6,335 bases of DNA. Source: Candidatus Zixiibacteriota bacterium. Lineage in GTDB: Bacteria > Zixibacteria > MSB-5A5 > GN15 > FEB-12. The position numbers were made by a program, and so were the translations under genes. This document shows, in pieces, positions 5,645 to 6,335 of the stretch (the stretch's first letter is position 1; each line of letters opens with the position of its first letter). The DNA lies in contig JAHIVM010000114.1 of assembly GCA_018816665.1 (NCBI GenBank), positions 1 to 6,335 of the forward strand, in the 5' to 3' direction. The notes beneath the pieces are model-generated. The model was not told the origin of the DNA and made no database searches. It saw only the letters and a list, made by a program, of their open reading frames with translations.

Positions 5645-6100
5645 TCAGGCCTTTCTGTTGGGCGCGGTGTACGTTATCCCGTGTTCGAGGTAGAATTTCA
5701 GAAGCGTGAGTGCCTCACCCCAGCCGGCGGCACACTCGAGCAGGTGGTCGCGTCCTTCGGTCGTATCCGGGTAACCCGATTCGGTCGAGCGAATAACCGT
5801 CCCGCCAAACTCACTGGTCAGGTCAAACGTGACGGTAGACACCAGTTTGGAACCCCACTCAAAGGCGAAACGCCTGGGACGGTCGGCCTCAACTACCCTG
5901 GCCGGCACCTCAACACTGTAGCTGTCCGGGCCCCAGTTTTTCCATCGCCAGACCATTTTGCCGCCGGGAACCGCATCAAGCTCCATACCCGAAGTAAAAA
6001 AAGCATCCCAGCCACCGGCCGCGGTGATGGTATCGTAGACATCTTCGATCGGGGCGGCGATGAAGGTCGCCTGCTTAGCTTGGTGGGGGAACTGTGTCAT
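5645..6100 (-). CDS. AHSA1/SRPBCC-fold protein (START/Bet v1-like superfamily)
   Basis: The 151-aa protein fits the AHSA1-type SRPBCC fold, a beta-sheet wrapped around a long C-terminal helix to form a hydrophobic ligand pocket. Supporting features: FIAAPIEDVYDTIT near the N-terminus (typical I-x-APxExVW-like opening), GGKMVWRW around 46-53, VVEADRPRRFAFEW (about 69-82), VTFDLTSEFGGTVI-RSTESGY, and the closing helix GWGEALTLLKFYLEHG (about 126-141). Members have varied roles (lipid or ligand binding, Hsp90 co-chaperone-like, toxin-resistance-like), so no substrate is assigned. There is no signal peptide, so it is cytosolic. The ATG at 6100 is chosen over one five codons upstream because AGGAGG lies 5 nt before it. 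It ends 7 nt before panC. The link to pantothenate synthesis is positional only. Confidence 0.85.
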   Translation of the reverse strand: MTQFPHQAKQATFIAAPIEDVYDTITAAGGWDAFFTSGMELDAVPGGKMVWRWKNWGPDSYSVEVPARVVEADRPRRFAFEWGSKLVSTVTFDLTSEFGGTVIRSTESGYPDTTEGRDHLLECAAGWGEALTLLKFYLEHGITYTAPNRKA

Positions 6101-6105
6101 GGGTG

Positions 6106-6111
6106 CCTCCT
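6106..6111 (-). promoter_or_regulatory. Ribosome-binding site of the AHSA1-like gene (decides the start)
   Basis: A perfect AGGAGG on the minus strand lies 5 nt before the ATG at 6100. The alternative in-frame ATG at 6115 lies upstream of it and would put the site inside the gene. Confidence 0.8.
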
Positions 6112-6151
6112 GCAATCCGAAGTAACTGTCTGTGCCGGGGATCCGGCCCGG

Positions 6152-6334
6152 TCAGGAACCGGAAGCGGCTGTATGAGGCCCCGGATCATTCTCCACCGTA
6201 TCGTTCACCGGCTGCTCGGTGAAAAACAGCGAACTCTCGGCGGCGATATTGTAGTTGTCCTTGAGGTATCGCAGGACCACATACCCTCGTGCCTGGGCGG
6301 CGGCGACTATCGCACACATGTAGCCGAGAATCGC
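6152..6334 (-). CDS. C-terminal tail of an unidentified, probably membrane, protein (partial)
   Basis: A minus-strand frame enters from the window edge and stays open for 60 codons to a TGA at 6152-6154; the start lies outside the window. It begins with a hydrophobic stretch (AILGYMCAIVAAAQARGY) that could be the end of a transmembrane helix. Then comes YVVLRYLKDNYNIAAESSLFF, quoted as residues 18-38 of the fragment with key residues RYLKDNYN, and a polar acidic tail ending TAASGS. Codon use is GC-rich at third positions, as in the neighbours. No family is recognised. The gap of 51 nt to the AHSA1-like gene holds only a short GC hairpin, so co-transcription is possible. Confidence 0.6.
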   Translation of the reverse strand, partial: AILGYMCAIVAAAQARGYVVLRYLKDNYNIAAESSLFFTEQPVNDTVENDPGPHTAASGS

Positions 6335-6335
6335 C

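Noticed and set aside
5637..5647. Perfect 11-base palindrome TGAGGACCTCA at the panC start
   Set aside because: It arises from the overlap of the stop codon, ribosome-binding site and start region, and it has a one-base centre that cannot form an RNA hairpin. Probably coincidental.
6134..6147. GCCGG-GGAT-CCGGC hairpin in the gap after the partial membrane gene
   Set aside because: The stem is only 5 bp, CCGG tetramers are self-complementary and common here, and no T-tract follows on the minus strand. It is not convincing as a terminator.
1..6335. Search for a new defence, mobile or repeat-guided system
   Set aside because: All confident genes are housekeeping or small conserved proteins on one strand with uniform composition. 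There are no transposase or integrase genes, repeat arrays, toxin-antitoxin pairs or structured RNA candidates.

Overview
The window comes from a bacterial chromosome of moderate GC content (just over half by eye). All recognisable genes lie on the minus strand, so transcription runs from high to low coordinates. The content is mostly housekeeping: transcription termination (Rho), ribosome silencing (RsfS), UDP-GlcNAc synthesis (GlmU-type uridylyltransferase) and pantothenate/CoA precursor synthesis (PanC, PanD). A secreted, beta-strand-rich small protein and the UDP-GlcNAc enzyme suggest a Gram-negative, diderm cell. The small LytR_C membrane protein beside rsfS and the one-domain GlmU would suit an FCB-like or candidate-phylum lineage (for example near Zixibacteria or Gemmatimonadota), but that placement is inference and no marker here settles it. 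No rRNA, tRNA, mobile element, CRISPR array or phage gene was seen.

Layout in the direction of transcription: (1) 6334-6152, the C-terminal tail of an unidentified, probably membrane, protein. (2) 6100-5645, an AHSA1/SRPBCC-fold protein, followed 7 nt later by panC (5637-4774). (3) A Nudix hydrolase (4666-4172) with a strong ribosome-binding site. (4) An intergenic region with an inverted repeat and a candidate promoter, then panD (4061-3708) and, 45 nt later, a stand-alone GlmU N-terminal domain gene (3662-2919) that starts with TTG. (5) A 151-nt intergenic region with the best promoter in the window (TTGACC-17-TAATAT), then a four-gene run: secreted small protein (2767-2288), LytR_C membrane protein (2231-1689), rsfS (1692-1333, start overlapping the previous stop) and rho (1283-36). 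After rho, a possible start of another gene runs off the edge.

Functionally, PanD makes beta-alanine and PanC joins it to pantoate to give pantothenate. The pantoate-forming genes panB and panE are not in the window. The GlmU-type enzyme supplies UDP-GlcNAc for peptidoglycan and lipopolysaccharide, but its usual acetyltransferase half is missing. RsfS and Rho tie translation and transcription termination to the same apparent operon as two envelope-related proteins. No intergenic stretch exceeds about 150 bases. I found no clearly new defence, mobile or regulatory system. The points most worth a second look are the lone uridylyltransferase, the unknown secreted protein heading the rho operon, and the repeat-rich region before panD.
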